Position numbers and translations under genes: made by a program. A stretch of 64,000 nt of DNA from NCBI GenBank assembly GCA_002573585.1, contig PDNB01000012.1, positions 229,177 to 293,176 on the forward strand, given 5' to 3'. The stretch's first letter is position 1, and every line of letters begins with the position of its first letter. The notes under the pieces were generated by a model. It was given only the letters and a program-made list of their open reading frames with translations, did not search any database and was not told the origin of the DNA. Source of the stretch: Helicocarpus griseus UAMH5409. Its lineage: Eukaryota; Ascomycota; Eurotiomycetes; Onygenales; Ajellomycetaceae. Below, in pieces: positions 33,662 to 45,113 of this stretch.

Positions 33662-34921
33662 ATGGCAATGAGTCCAATTTTGAATTGGGCTATTTTGCTC
33701 TTCGTCACTGGCGGGTTTGCCTGGTATTATAAAGTCGGATCTCGCCCGAGAATTAGGCCGCCGCCATCGAGAGCTCCCGTTGAGAGACATGAAAATGGCT
33801 CCGCAACTAGGAAGACTAAGCGGAAAGCGAAGCGTTCTCCGGATAATGCCAGCAGCAGCGCCACTCCCACGCCACCTGCAAAGCCAGCTGAGGTTCCGGA
33901 GAAGCCAAAGGTCGCCTCCTCTGGAGGAGCTGATGCAGACAATGAGGGAATGAGCAACCTCGAGTTCGCAAGGCAGCTCGCCAAGGCCAAGGAGGGCACC
34001 AAGCTCTCAACTGCTGGCAATAAAGCCAAAAAGGAGATCCGCACCAAGAAAATTGTCGCCAGCCCAACTGAGACTGGCGACAAAGATGGCGTGGTATCGT
34101 CCACCCGTACCTCGTCCACCACGGGGGCAGATGCGGATGATGACATGTCTTCTGTAAATTCACCTGTTGTCAACCCCACCCAGCCCGTAGCAGGTGATGT
34201 CTCCGATATGCTGGAGCCTCCGCCAGCCCCAATGCAAGTTTTGCGTCTTGTAAACTCATCTCAGGATGTGAAACAACCACAGAAAAAACAAAAGGAGCAG
34301 AAGCCCGTTGAGACAAAGAAGCAGCGCCAGCGCAGAATCAAGAACGAAAATAGAAAGGCAATGGTTGAAGAGGCGGAGAAAGAGCGACGTATCCAACTTG
34401 AGAAGCAACTCCACATTGCTCGCGAAAATGAACGCCGCCAGGCCGCCAAATCTAAGCCTGCCGCAACTAACGCCTGGAAAGTCGAGGCTAACAGCGGCAA
34501 ACCCAACAACAACCAAACCATTGGTGTGCCCAAGGCCGCAGAAACCTCATCCCCAGCTCTTCTAGACACCTTTGATCCCACTCCTCAACCTACCACCAAG
34601 ACTCCCGTGTCAACCGAGAACACTAGACCGTCCAACGGTGCCGAAAGCTGGGCCAATAACTTGCCTTCAGAGGAAGAGCAAATGCGCATTATCATGAGCG
34701 AAAACGAGTGGACGACAGTTTCGAGTCGCAAAAAGGAGCGTCGAAAGGGTCAACGCCCAGACAGCCCTAGCGAGACAAGCAGCTCAGACTTTCAGGCTGT
34801 AAAGGAGCCTGAGCCATCGATACCTGAACCGTCCATCCCGGCAACAACAGCTGTTGAAAAGCCAGTTGAGTCGTTCAGCGGTGGTAAAGGCCATCCCCTT
34901 GACTCTGACTGGGATCCCTGA
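33662..34921 (+). CDS. N-terminally anchored, lysine-rich coiled-coil protein
   Basis: 419 residues. A single hydrophobic segment at residues 7-22 (LNWAILLFVTGGFAWYY) acts as a signal anchor and is followed by a long charged, Ala/Pro/Lys-rich cytoplasmic region. A highly charged helix of about 45 residues (roughly 218-265, KKQRQRRIKNENRKAMVEE onward) predicts a coiled coil or single alpha-helix. The C-terminal block SWANNLPSEEEQMRIIMSEN, followed by EWTTVSSRKKERRKG, near residues 330-365 looks like the conserved core. The protein ends in a short acidic DSDWDP tail. An ER membrane location is likely from the anchor type; function is unknown to me. The start is chosen because the upstream frame lacks an ATG and sits in a predicted leader intron. 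Confidence 0.8.
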   Translation: MAMSPILNWAILLFVTGGFAWYYKVGSRPRIRPPPSRAPVERHENGSATRKTKRKAKRSPDNASSSATPTPPAKPAEVPEKPKVASSGGADADNEGMSNLEFARQLAKAKEGTKLSTAGNKAKKEIRTKKIVASPTETGDKDGVVSSTRTSSTTGADADDDMSSVNSPVVNPTQPVAGDVSDMLEPPPAPMQVLRLVNSSQDVKQPQKKQKEQKPVETKKQRQRRIKNENRKAMVEEAEKERRIQLEKQLHIARENERRQAAKSKPAATNAWKVEANSGKPNNNQTIGVPKAAETSSPALLDTFDPTPQPTTKTPVSTENTRPSNGAESWANNLPSEEEQMRIIMSENEWTTVSSRKKERRKGQRPDSPSETSSSDFQAVKEPEPSIPEPSIPATTAVEKPVESFSGGKGHPLDSDWDP

Positions 34922-36761
34922 TATCTCGGTGCTGCCAAATTAAAATCCACGATACAAACCGACTATACATAATATCCGTTTTCCGCACTACGTTAGCGCT
35001 ACACAACTGCTCAGTTTGGTTCTCTTCTTTCCTCTGTAGTTTATCTTTCAGCAAGCTGCTACTGATTCCCCTATTCCAGTGGCTTATGGCGTTTGGGTCA
35101 TGTTTCAAACCTACTATATGTCTCTTTACTTTCTCTGGGTCGGTAATTTTCTTTTTCGCCTTGTTCCTTCATCCTCTGTTTCATAACCATGCAATTTTCA
35201 TACGGATCATGGAACGGTTTCATTGGCGCTTCCTCTCACCCGACCCGCGCAACTTGCTCAACACAACATACATGCATCCCTCGACAGATTAAACAATACA
35301 GCATTACCCATCTATTGTCTACAGCGCCTCTGGTCTCCATTCCTTCCAACTCTTCCATGCTTCTTTTTTTTTCATGTTTGGAAGGTTTATCGTGTTGCTT
35401 TCCGCGATTGCTCACTCCTTGTATTGAGAAAATTTTCACACTTCAAGCCTGTCTGTATCAACTTCATTTTCTTTTTACCTTTTTCATGCTTGTTGTGACC
35501 TTCGAAACTGTATCTTTTGAAAAAGAAATATGTACTCAATACCATCGTCGTGTCTTTGAATATATGCAAGGAGGGTTTAGCTCAGGTTCAACGTCGATGC
35601 TTATACATGCTCTGTTTCCCTTTTCTTTTCTACTTTCCGATTCTCGCTAGCGGAAGCCACTCCGAAACCGCCTTTTGATTTCGATCCCTACTTTATACTC
35701 TCATAATCAAGCTTGCCCTCCTACCTCCTGCCTCTGGCACGCAGCGGTAAGGGCCCTCCCTCTACGGAGATGATAAGGGCAAAGAGAGGGACAGGAGGGA
35801 AAGAAGCTGAAGGAGTAAAGGATGGAGTCCTTCTATTTATCCGTTATTACCCTTCACCTTTATTTTCTTTGTCTTTTTTATATTTTTCCTCCTGTTCTAA
35901 TGCGTCTCCTTCATGTTTTCCCCTGTTCATTTCTTCTTCTCTTTCCTACTATTTTTAAACACTGTACTTAAATTACTATGCGCAAAAACTATTTTCATGT
36001 AACTTTAGTTTCTCTTTTTGTGGCATACATACATACGAAGTACGTGCATACTACGATAGATTAGGCACTGTTCAATGTGAGTCAGGGGCAGCATGAGATG
36101 ATGCGGTTTTTTTTCCCTTCCTCCCAATAGTAGAATTACCCAAGTAGAAACAACAGAACAGAGAAAATATTACATATCAATTGACTACTGAAGTATAAGG
36201 GGAGAGATAACTCTGAGAGCTGGTCATATCAAGTATTACAGACTATTAAGAATGATATGCCGTCGATTCTGCCTATAATGTCGTGAGTAGTGGTCATTTG
36301 ATTTGTTATTTCAAGTTATGTATTTGCTTTTCAACTTCTTCTGACTTCTTCTGATGTGAAGATGTGAGATGGTCTTCTTCTTCCCCGTGCCAGTTTAACA
36401 AGTCCATGCTGTGGAGTGTATATATGCAGCCTCTTGTTGAACTGCATGCCTGTCTAAGAAAGGGATGATTAAACTAATGGACATTTCAGACGAATTGCAT
36501 TATGTGCAGGTTGGAGGGAATCCCAAATAACTTAATTTGCATTTGCATTTTACTGGATTAGTAGAATCTGTTACAGACTTTAGAGAAGAAAAGTGTTTTC
36601 TAAGATATATCTTCGACTTTCGTAACTCTACGATCAACCATGTCTATATCACTCTTAAACTGAGCCCTTCAGCCCATCCCGTCATTCAACTAGGAGCAAC
36701 CCAAATACTATCCTCAACAACGCTGAACGTAGAAAACATGAACTGGACCAAAAGCCAAAAT
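34922..36761. other. Convergent intergenic region
   Basis: 1.8 kb of CT-rich then AT-rich sequence between two convergent genes. The ORFs are Phe/Leu/Ser-rich products of pyrimidine tracts and show no family. No gene supported. Confidence 0.45.
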
Positions 36762-38684
36762 TCAAAGCGTGTACTTGAACCCAACCTGCCCCTCCACAAC
36801 CCCTTCTCCCCTATCCACCATCGCATTCCTCCTCTTGAAAACCCAAAAATTCTTCAAAACATGCAGCACAGTCACCGCCTGCGTGCACAACACCGTAATC
36901 ATCGCCGGCGTATACGCAGGCGCATCCTGCTGCCGAAAGATGTTCGTCGCTGCAATCCCACCTATGGCACCGCCACCAATCAACAACGCGCTGCTTATCG
37001 ACCGCTTCATCTGGCCTACGATGTTGTTGTGCATGTAGCTGAGGAGGGAGGGGACGTTGGTGTTTGCGCCGGCGACACCGAGGAAGACGCCTGCGTAGCG
37101 GTCGCGGGGCCGGGTGAGGAAGGCCATCATTGATACGCCGACGATTGCGACGAGGCAGTTTAGAATTAGGAGGGGGCCGCGGGTTTGGGTGCGGTCACCG
37201 ATGTAGGCGACTGGGGGTTGTTGGTTAGTACGGGTAGTATGCATAGTGGAAAGTTAGTTGGTGGGTTGATTTTTTTTACTTACTGACGAACATCCACTAG
37301 ACGCCCAGACGATTTATGTTAGTCAACCGTTTCAAAAATCCACTATGATGTTTCTGAGAAATTTCAACGGAGTGTCTCTGCAACTGTTTCATATACTCAC
37401 AATTGCGGCAAATACATATGGCGGAAAAGACAACACTTGGCTCAGCGCAACGGAGAAGCCCATATCATTGCGGAGGATTATGGGTAAAAAAAAGCCAAAA
37501 GAGTATGTGACGACGTTCTATGCCCATTATTAGTTTCTAGAACTATAGCTCCGTCTGAGACTTAGGTAAGTTGCTCACGTTGAGTAAATAGAGCCATGCG
37601 AACTCCCAAACTTTCCAATCCTTTAAATGACGGGCAATGGTTGGGATAGTAAGTTTATCGACGACAGCATCGCCTCGATCCCGTTGGATTCGAGCCAAAG
37701 CAATTGCCGCCTCTTCGGTGGACAGGAATCCCTTTTTGCTCACGAGCCCAGGCTTCGTTGCTTTGTCCGGAAAGTCTATGATTGCGAAATATAACATGAA
37801 GCCCAAAAGACAGGTGACAATGCCCTCCTAAAAGATGTTGCATTAGTTGGACGGGCCCCCATCCTGACGAGTCATGCCATGTGATGGAGCACTTACCATT
37901 ATAAATATCCATCTCCAGCCATTCAGTCCCCCGAGGCCTTTCATTTGCATTAACCCATACGCAAGAATGCTTGAGAATCCCGATGACAACAGAGCCATCA
38001 AGTAAAAGGCACTGAATCTTTTTTGCACCTCATAACGGACGTACCAGCATGAAAGAAGAAACACGCAACCTGGGTAGAAGCCGGCCTAGCAGGTTGACAT
38101 TCAAATGGCCATTAGCAAGCAGTACCGTAAACATTTGGGAAGAAAGGGATATTCCAGCCAACCTCGAGAATACCCAGAATAACCCGTAATCCCAAAAGCT
38201 GGTCCCAAGTGTGCGTAAACCCAAAGCCAATCATCACAGCACCCCAGCATACCACGAGGCTCGGCAACCACCACATCGCACCAAGCTTCCTAATGGCAAT
38301 ATTCGACGGGAACTGGAACACGATGTACGGGACGAAGAAAATCATACTGATTAGGGAATATCGGCTCCCCACAGAAAGTTCCAGGTCCTCGTCCATACCT
38401 GCTATCCTCGCATTTGGCAGATTCACGCGGTCTATGAGAGCAAACGAGTAGCATAATGCAAGGCAAGGAATAAGACGGAAATCGATTTTGCGGACGAGGC
38501 GACGGACGGCGACTGTATCTGTAAGTATGTCTTCTATTTGAGACGATTCCAATACCGCTTTGACGTCAATTCCGTGGTCGACACCGCCAGAGCGGGTTTT
38601 AGCATCCAAAGACGACGTGAATGGAGAACCCTCCTCTCGATTGGTTTCCACATCGTTTTTGGCGTAATCTACTTGCTGTGGCAT
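36762..38684 (-). CDS. DAL5-family MFS permease with a 13-nt microexon
   Basis: Predicted 512-residue carrier from exons 38684-38163, 38085-37897, 37827-37579, 37517-37401, 37296-37284 and 37210-36762. Phases are consistent throughout. The start ATG at 38684 (MPQQVDYAKN) is chosen, although an in-frame ATG at 38813 would add 43 residues. Family motifs are DFRLIPCLALCYSFALIDRV in helix 1, ILGILEAGFYPGC assembled across the first junction (GTTGGC donor), GLNGWRWIFIMEG across the second, and GDRTQTRGP after the microexon. The DAL5/ACS branch moves small organic acids and amides. It is clearly diverged from the other DAL5-type gene at 16409, so it is not a recent duplicate. Substrate unknown. Confidence 0.9.
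37284..37296 (-). other. 13-nt microexon of the MFS gene
   Basis: Encodes WMFV plus the first base of the next codon. It is needed to connect PPYVFAAI to IAYIGDRTQTRG in frame, and it is flanked by TCTAG and GTAAGT. Confidence 0.7.
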
Positions 38685-40418
38685 ATTGGTTTCCTTCCTA
38701 ATATGCCTTTTTGTGTGGAGCTCTTCAATTATTTTTGAACTCCGTGTTGGTTTCGAGCTCAGATTATGATGTTGCGCAGTCATAGAGGACAGACAGACCC
38801 ATGAGGAAATCAATCGCCATATTTAACTAATTGCCCGTATGCCGGGTAGCATGTTGGCGTCCGGTAAGAATTCTTTCATTTTATGATCGCTCGCGGGGTC
38901 TGAAGAAAGCTGGCAAACTTCCTCGGGTATTGGTAGAGTTCTCCCGCTTTTGAGCCACCATATCAGAAAGAATCTGTCAAGTTCAAACTTAAACAGCAGA
39001 GAAAGGGAGGGCTAGATTGCGATTTCGAGCAGAACAATTGACATAATGCGGAGAAGATGAAGATCTGTAGTCAACCGGCCAAATGCGACAATGCCGAAAT
39101 GCGGGGGTGATAGCCGACAATCACAGAATCCGGGGAGAACCTGGGCGATTATGTAACCTACAAAAACAAAGATGAGCAACTGTGGTCTGCGAAGATCACG
39201 AGTTAGAAAGGGTTTGACTCCATTTAGTAGTATACAAGAAGGTGGCGACAAGAATGACATGCACCATAAGCGCTTACAATGACCAAAATCGTTGATCGTC
39301 GCAGGGACATGGATTAGTAGTGCGTGAATCCCTTTCCTACCCATGATTTCAATGATACTGCAAGTATGGAAAGTTCGATACAGCTGACATAGAAGGAAGT
39401 AGCAGAATGATGCCCTTTTGGGTTGCAGTCAAACTGACATCTGTTGTTGATTTCCGAGCCAAGATCAACAAACACCACATGTTGCAAGGCTAAGTTGAAT
39501 CTCCACCAAATGCTATTAATAGCATGTAGTGGAGGTCAGAGATGGAGCTTATCTCAAAAGAAAGATCAGTTGAATTCAACTAGGTGTAGGATGTTTCGGC
39601 ATTCCATCTCGAATATCACAGTATCGTGCTGTACTGTAGGCCACTGAAGAATTATTGTTTGACGAGTCGCTATGCCATGAAGTAGACGGTCTCTACCAAG
39701 GAGAAACTTCTGCAGCATCCCACTCGGGCACCACTGTATTCCAACTTCTGTAAGGAACTGTTTTACACTGCGTGAAGCCACAAGAATCAAGAATTAGTAC
39801 CATTACTCTGCGGCGGTTGTTGTATAGCTATCCACTTACTTTAAATAGTTCTGCAAGCTGCGCCCCAGGCAGGACATGAGCCATGATGCATGTAGCTTCC
39901 TACGTGTTAAACCAAAGGAAAACAACATAGCTATCAAGATGGTGATGCATCCTGACTGTGCAGATATCGATAACATAAATGGTTTATAGAAATACCTGGT
40001 AGATAGGATGAAGAATAGTCAACAAGACGTTGGCGTAGACTCTTCGCTAAACATATATCACGTGACTTTGTATTAGCTAATCCACTGCTTGGTACTAGCG
40101 GGGTCTTGGCAACCATGCTGTTTCCGGAAGCATGATCCCATCCGCACGCCGTTTCCGCATCGTGGCCTGTACTTTGTTCCTGTGTAGAGCCTCGATCCTC
40201 CGTCCGGTATAAACCTCCTCCCGCTGGCCCCTCGCCCTCTACCCTCCAGCAATTGTCTGTGTCTCCCTTTTCTGCTCTGTTATTCCCTCCAATTTAGCTA
40301 TCTTTAACTTGCCAATTCGTCAACCAATTCCCCCTGCTGTATTCCGAGCGCTCCATCCGCCCCCGCCCCCGTTCCGGCCACTTGTTTACTCGCCCCCCAG
40401 CGAGCTCCCTTGACCACC
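38685..40418. other. Divergent intergenic region (MFS / Surf4)
   Basis: 1.7 kb with only short ORFs of no recognisable family (for example 39012-39344, -). The last 200 bases before the cargo receptor are pyrimidine-rich and probably its promoter/leader. Confidence 0.45.
40200..40400 (+). promoter_or_regulatory. Pyrimidine-rich leader/promoter of the Surf4 homologue
   Basis: Long C/T runs directly upstream of the ATG at 40419, the pattern seen in promoters and leaders of highly expressed fungal genes. The transcription start is not determined. Confidence 0.4.
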
Positions 40419-41702
40419 ATGGCGCAAATTCGCGGCACTGCGGGCTACAACCTGGGAAATCAGAACCCGTTTGGTGGCCCTGGAAGAGCAGATGCCACCA
40501 GCGATCCAAGTCCGCTAGATGCGATTCGCGAGCAGACTAGCAAGATTGAGGACTGGCTAGACACTATCTCAGACCCGGTCAAACCGTATGTTGTCCAGAC
40601 CGCCCTCCAGCACGCCCGCTTTGAATATCGTCATATTCTTTTACTGTGCCTTATCTTCCGCAATTACGAGATATATATAAAACATGCCGAGAGAGAAACA
40701 ATGGCTGATCAATGTGTCGTTGAATCTTTAGTTATCTACCCGCAGTTGGCCGTTTTCTGATTGTCGTCACTTTCCTTGAGGATACTCTACGTATCTTCAC
40801 CCAATGGAGCGATCAACTCACTTATTTGAGAGATTTCAGACACAGTAGGTCATATACAATTGCTCCGTACCGCGCCTCAATGCTGGGTTGTTCTTTTGCA
40901 GCTCCTTTCTAATCAATCAACTTGCGTATAGTTCCATGGGGAATCACACACCTCTTCCTCATTGTAAACGTTATTGCCATGGTCTCATGCTCAACACTGG
41001 TGATTGCACGGAAACACAGTGAATATGCTGTTGCCGGTCTCCTCGGTGTCGTCGTTACTCAGGCCCTTGGATACGGTCTTATCTTCGATCTGACATTCTT
41101 CCTCCGCAACCTCAGTGTTATTGGAGGGCTCCTCATGGTTCTTTCCGACTCATGGGTCCGCAAGCGTTTCGTCCCTGCCGGCCTCCCACAGCTTGATGAG
41201 AAGGACCGGAAGATGTACATCCAATTCGCCGGGCGCGTATTGCTCATCTTCTTGTTTATTGGATTCGTGTTCGCTGGCGACTGGAGCTTCTGGAGAGTTC
41301 TGGTTAGCTTGTTTGGCCTTGTTGCATGCGTAATGGTTGTTGTTGGATTCAAGGCCAAGTGGAGTGCAATTATTCTGGTTGTGATCCTGAGTGTCTTCAA
41401 CCTGCTTGTGAACAATTTCTGGACGGTATGTTCCCGCCAAGGAGTCACGGACGGGAGGCAGGTAGCTAACCATGGTTTTCTAGTTGCATGCCAAACATCC
41501 CCACAAGGACTTCGCCAAATACGACTTCTTTCAGATCCTGTCCATTGTGTAAGTACTCTGTTAACTAATACTCCCTACACTTGTCTTTATTTCCGCTTTC
41601 TTTACAGCATATCTGACATCCCTTTTTAGTGGTGGCCTCCTCCTCCTCGTCAATATGGGACCTGGCCAATTCAGCGTGGACGAGAAGAAGAAGGTGTACT
41701 AA
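40419..41702 (+). CDS. ERV29: Surf4/Erv29-type ER cargo receptor
   Basis: Multi-pass membrane protein that packages soluble cargo into COPII vesicles between ER and Golgi. 303 residues from exons 40419-40585, 40732-40844, 40932-41425, 41484-41548 and 41630-41702, close to yeast Erv29 (310). Family blocks include DPVKPYLPAVGRFLIVVTFLE across the first junction, IPWGITHLFLIVN, a QALGYGLIFDLTFFLRNLSV helix, a FAGDWSF loop, and the C-terminal GGLLLLVNMGPGQFSVDEK. It ends in KKKVY, a dilysine-like retrieval signal at the cytoplasmic tail. Start at 40419 (accATGGCG), not the upstream TTG. The introns are short and use consensus donors. Confidence 0.96.
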
Positions 41703-43568
41703 ATTATGCTTCCCTTTTTGTCTCCCGGTTCCAAAGTGTCCGATTTATGTTCTCCAAGCCATGAAATAAAGAAGACACGCAGAAAAGAATTAAAAAGCAA
41801 AAAAGCCAAAGGAACTGTCTACATTATATTTACCTCTTTATTCCCCGGAACATACGGGAATGTTTCCCGTTCTACCTCTTTCCTCTTATCTCGCAATACA
41901 AAGTCTCGGATTAAATCTATGTTTTCTCAATTTTCCAAATAAGCCCGCGATTCTCTCCCCATCCTTTTGTACTTGTTCTCACAGCATAGCTTATTCAACT
42001 TTTGTTTTCTTTGGGGTGTGTCTTTTTCCGCATCACCGTCTGCTCTGCCCTACGCACCTGGACCAACCTACCTACCTACGCTACATCATCCTAACAAAAC
42101 CCCCCTTCCGTTGTCTTCTATCCATGTATGTATGTATGCGCATCTTATTTAAAAAACATCTAAAGAAAGCCTTTGTTTGGGTTCTATTGCACTTCTTCCC
42201 GTCACACGTATCTCCGACCATCTCTCTTGTGAGTGTGCCCCCTTTCTTGAGTTACGGGATTGTTCAATTCTTCCAATTTCAAGTATATGAATGATATGAT
42301 TTATAAACGAAGGGAGGGGGTGGGGGGGAAATGGGAATTGTTTATTTGGTTCTAATTTTGCATTAAGAGAAAGGAGGGAAAAAAAGATGTTCCATACTTT
42401 AATCTCCGAGAAATCTCAGATGCCCCTACTTTCATCGCCGGCTTTCTTGGATACCATTTAGGTAAAGTCTTTCTTTCTGTCTACGCCGGCCCGGGGTTGT
42501 TGTTGTTAACCCCCATTGAACCCGCACCACCTCCAACGATTCAACCTTCCTCCCAACTCAACATTACCAAAGCAAAACCAACAGAATAAAAGATAATAAA
42601 ATCAACTCGTTTCTTCACCATCCATCCATCCATCATCCACCACTCACCATTGCCTCAATCTGTCTGCTCAATTTCCCTCACAGGCTCTGCTTCTCCTCTC
42701 GCCCCCCTTTTCTCACCAGACGCTTCGATTTTTAGGGGGGTTGGGTTCGGCGGTTTTTTTTTCAGGTGTACTACTATTCTTTTTTAGTAACTGCCACTTT
42801 TCACGTCCAAGTATTTCAGTACTTGGATGTCATGTCATGCATGTTGTGGACATGTGTTTTTCATACATTGAAGGGGGGATAACGTGAATGAAATCTGGAC
42901 AAAAGGTCCCCTTTCTTCTTCATATTTGAACTTTGTGGCATTTGTACAGGGTATGTTATGTACATTGTTGATTGTCTTTTGAATTTTCCTAGTTAAGCTA
43001 ATGGTATGGCTATGGATTTTTCTAAGCTCCGTGCCTTTTTTCGTTCCATGAATGTCGTGACAGTCGGAAAAAGGGTGGAAGTTTGTATGTACATACTATG
43101 CAGTAGGGCAAGACAAGTAATTGTAGATACAACGAAAACATTTTTGGTGTAGGAAGGGAGGGGATGTAAGGGGGTGCTATCAGGATTTCCTTCTTTGTTT
43201 TTTTAAACCTTCATATCTCACAAGTGTGTAGATGGAGGGACAGCGGTATGTGCTTGCGGACGTTGGTAGAGAGGATGGGTCTGAGGAGGTCGGAAGAGGA
43301 CGAGGAAGGTCTTTCATGTAGGGAAAAGGGGAGAAGGAAAGGGGTAATGAGGGTAATATATAGAGGGTAAAAAAAAAGGGATCGTCATGTTAAAAGTTAA
43401 AAATAGGCATAACCACACCCGTGCATACCGTTAGGAATGGAAAAACAGACAAAACGGCAAAAACGGCAAACCGTGAGTACGGATGGGTTTTGTCGCACAC
43501 ATCCCATCTCGGTCTCCTTCTTATTGGCCCGTAATCAAAACACCAAAAGATGTAACATCAGTCAAAAT
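41703..43568. terminator. Convergent 3' intergenic region
   Basis: 1.9 kb after the cargo receptor, T-rich with several AATAAA-like hexamers (for example aaataaag near 41765), plus a G-rich four-tract at 42312-42335 and a TATG repeat near 42125. No gene is supported. Confidence 0.45.
42312..42335 (+). other. Guanine-quadruplex-like tract
   Basis: Four G-runs (3, 5, 7 and 3 Gs) separated by A, T and AAAT. The loops are very short, so a G4 is plausible on the plus strand. Confidence 0.75.
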
Positions 43569-45113
43569 TCAAATATCCATACTCCATCGCCAACGTCCAC
43601 CAGCGCTATGTGGCGGCACATCAACATCTTCATCTTCGTCGTCGTCGCTGTAATAATAATCATGCGGACTACTAACTTCCACATGTACGCTTCGGACATG
43701 CTCATTAGCATCCTTAATTTTGATATTTGGAGGCGGCCATGCGGTGTGTAGTTTCTGTCTTTTTTGTTGCAGTTGTAAATGGGCGGGAAACGCTTTACCG
43801 CTGTCCGCCGTGGCCTTGGAGGTAGGGCGCGACTGGAATTGTTCTTCAGTGGACTGCCATGGCCATTGCCAGGGGGCGGGGGCGGATTTATCAGACGATC
43901 CGTTTGTATAGGTATGGTGGCGGAAGTTGTGGAAGTTGTGACGGGGAGAGGTCGGGGACGGTGAGTTAGAGCACGAATTTAGGGAAGGGGTGGGACTGAG
44001 GTGGAAGTCATCCCTGGAGGATTGGAGGCGGTTGTTTGGTGAGAGCGTGCTGGTGGTTAGGGGGGCGAAGACCGGGCAGGGGGAGAGCATGACAACCTCA
44101 TCTGGGGCGGGAGGTGACAGCGCGAAGAAATTATCCTCTGCCACGACGATTGGAGGGGGCTTGTCGCGTTTTCTCCTATTCAATGATCCCTTCGGTGGAA
44201 CATGTGTTGCGGTAGAGGACTCTAGGCCATTGAGCCGTCCATCTCTCTGCGTTTGTAGCTTCTGTGCCGGTTGAGAGGAGCCCGATACCCTCCTCTGTCC
44301 ATCCTTGTCCACTTCATCACCAACTTCAGCCTGGCCATTCACTCCAACACGTTCACCGTTGACATAACGGTCAGGGATGTGTTCCAAGCTCGTATGACGA
44401 CTGTTATGCCCCGAGGCATTACAGCGCACTTTACCAGCCATAACCTTCGCGCTTGGAGGTGGTTGCAACATCCACCGCGTCTCTGCTTTGTTCATCGGCC
44501 CACAAGAGACAGGCGGATGTAAATCATTGACCTCCGGATTCCTCGCAATATAGTATTTAGCGGACCCTGCGGTACTAGCTCTCCCGCGGCCGACCAAACC
44601 AACCGAAGACCCCTTGATCTCTGCTCCGCCACCCCACAGCTCCTCATCCTCCCTCTGGTAGCGAATCCTATTCCAGCGGTCCTCGATCTGATTCTTCAGC
44701 GACGACTCCTTATCTTTCCTTGACGGCACCAAGTCTTCTAGAACGCCCGTCACAGCACCAGCCAATACTCCGGGGGCATTGTGCGGGGTGACTTCTTCTT
44801 CCGGGTCTGGGACTGATAGGAATTTACTCTTGCTTCCTTTGCGACGTTTGCCTTTCTTCTTGGCCCTTTTGGCTGGGGGACCGGGGCCCAGAGCAATTTC
44901 TTCATCCCAGTATGTATTGGTAGTAAAGGGGAAAGGTTGCTGAAAGACATGAGGCTGGTCTGTCACGATATTTTCGCCAGTTTGAGGAGGAAGTGGGTCG
45001 CGGTGTGTCTTTGCGGCCTGCTTCTTCCGCTGTCTGCGCTGAATGGAATTTGCACAGGGAGTACAGGCGGCGTAGTAGTAGACGACGGACTGGGCACCAC
45101 GGAAGAGCCACAT
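43569..45113 (-). CDS. Low-complexity protein with conserved-looking N-terminus, unknown function
   Basis: Single-exon ORF of 514 residues. It begins MWLFRGAQSVVYYYAACTPC, where the hydrophobic start and paired Cys suggest membrane association or lipidation rather than a clean signal peptide. A basic block follows (PAKRAKKKGKRRKGSKSKF), a likely nuclear or nucleolar signal if the protein is soluble. The middle contains LKNQIEDRWNRIRYQREDEE, a charged helix, and GSAKYYIARNPEVNDLHPPV, perhaps the conserved core. The C-terminal half is Ser/Pro/His-rich and disordered-looking, ending in an acidic DDDEDEDVD stretch. A one-exon ORF of this length with conserved N-terminal composition supports coding. 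Function unknown. Confidence 0.75.
   Translation of the reverse strand: MWLFRGAQSVVYYYAACTPCANSIQRRQRKKQAAKTHRDPLPPQTGENIVTDQPHVFQQPFPFTTNTYWDEEIALGPGPPAKRAKKKGKRRKGSKSKFLSVPDPEEEVTPHNAPGVLAGAVTGVLEDLVPSRKDKESSLKNQIEDRWNRIRYQREDEELWGGGAEIKGSSVGLVGRGRASTAGSAKYYIARNPEVNDLHPPVSCGPMNKAETRWMLQPPPSAKVMAGKVRCNASGHNSRHTSLEHIPDRYVNGERVGVNGQAEVGDEVDKDGQRRVSGSSQPAQKLQTQRDGRLNGLESSTATHVPPKGSLNRRKRDKPPPIVVAEDNFFALSPPAPDEVVMLSPCPVFAPLTTSTLSPNNRLQSSRDDFHLSPTPSLNSCSNSPSPTSPRHNFHNFRHHTYTNGSSDKSAPAPWQWPWQSTEEQFQSRPTSKATADSGKAFPAHLQLQQKRQKLHTAWPPPNIKIKDANEHVRSVHVEVSSPHDYYYSDDDEDEDVDVPPHSAGGRWRWSMDI

Noticed and set aside
39012..39344. 110-codon minus-strand hydrophobic ORF
   Set aside because: No start context, no partner exons and no recognisable sequence.
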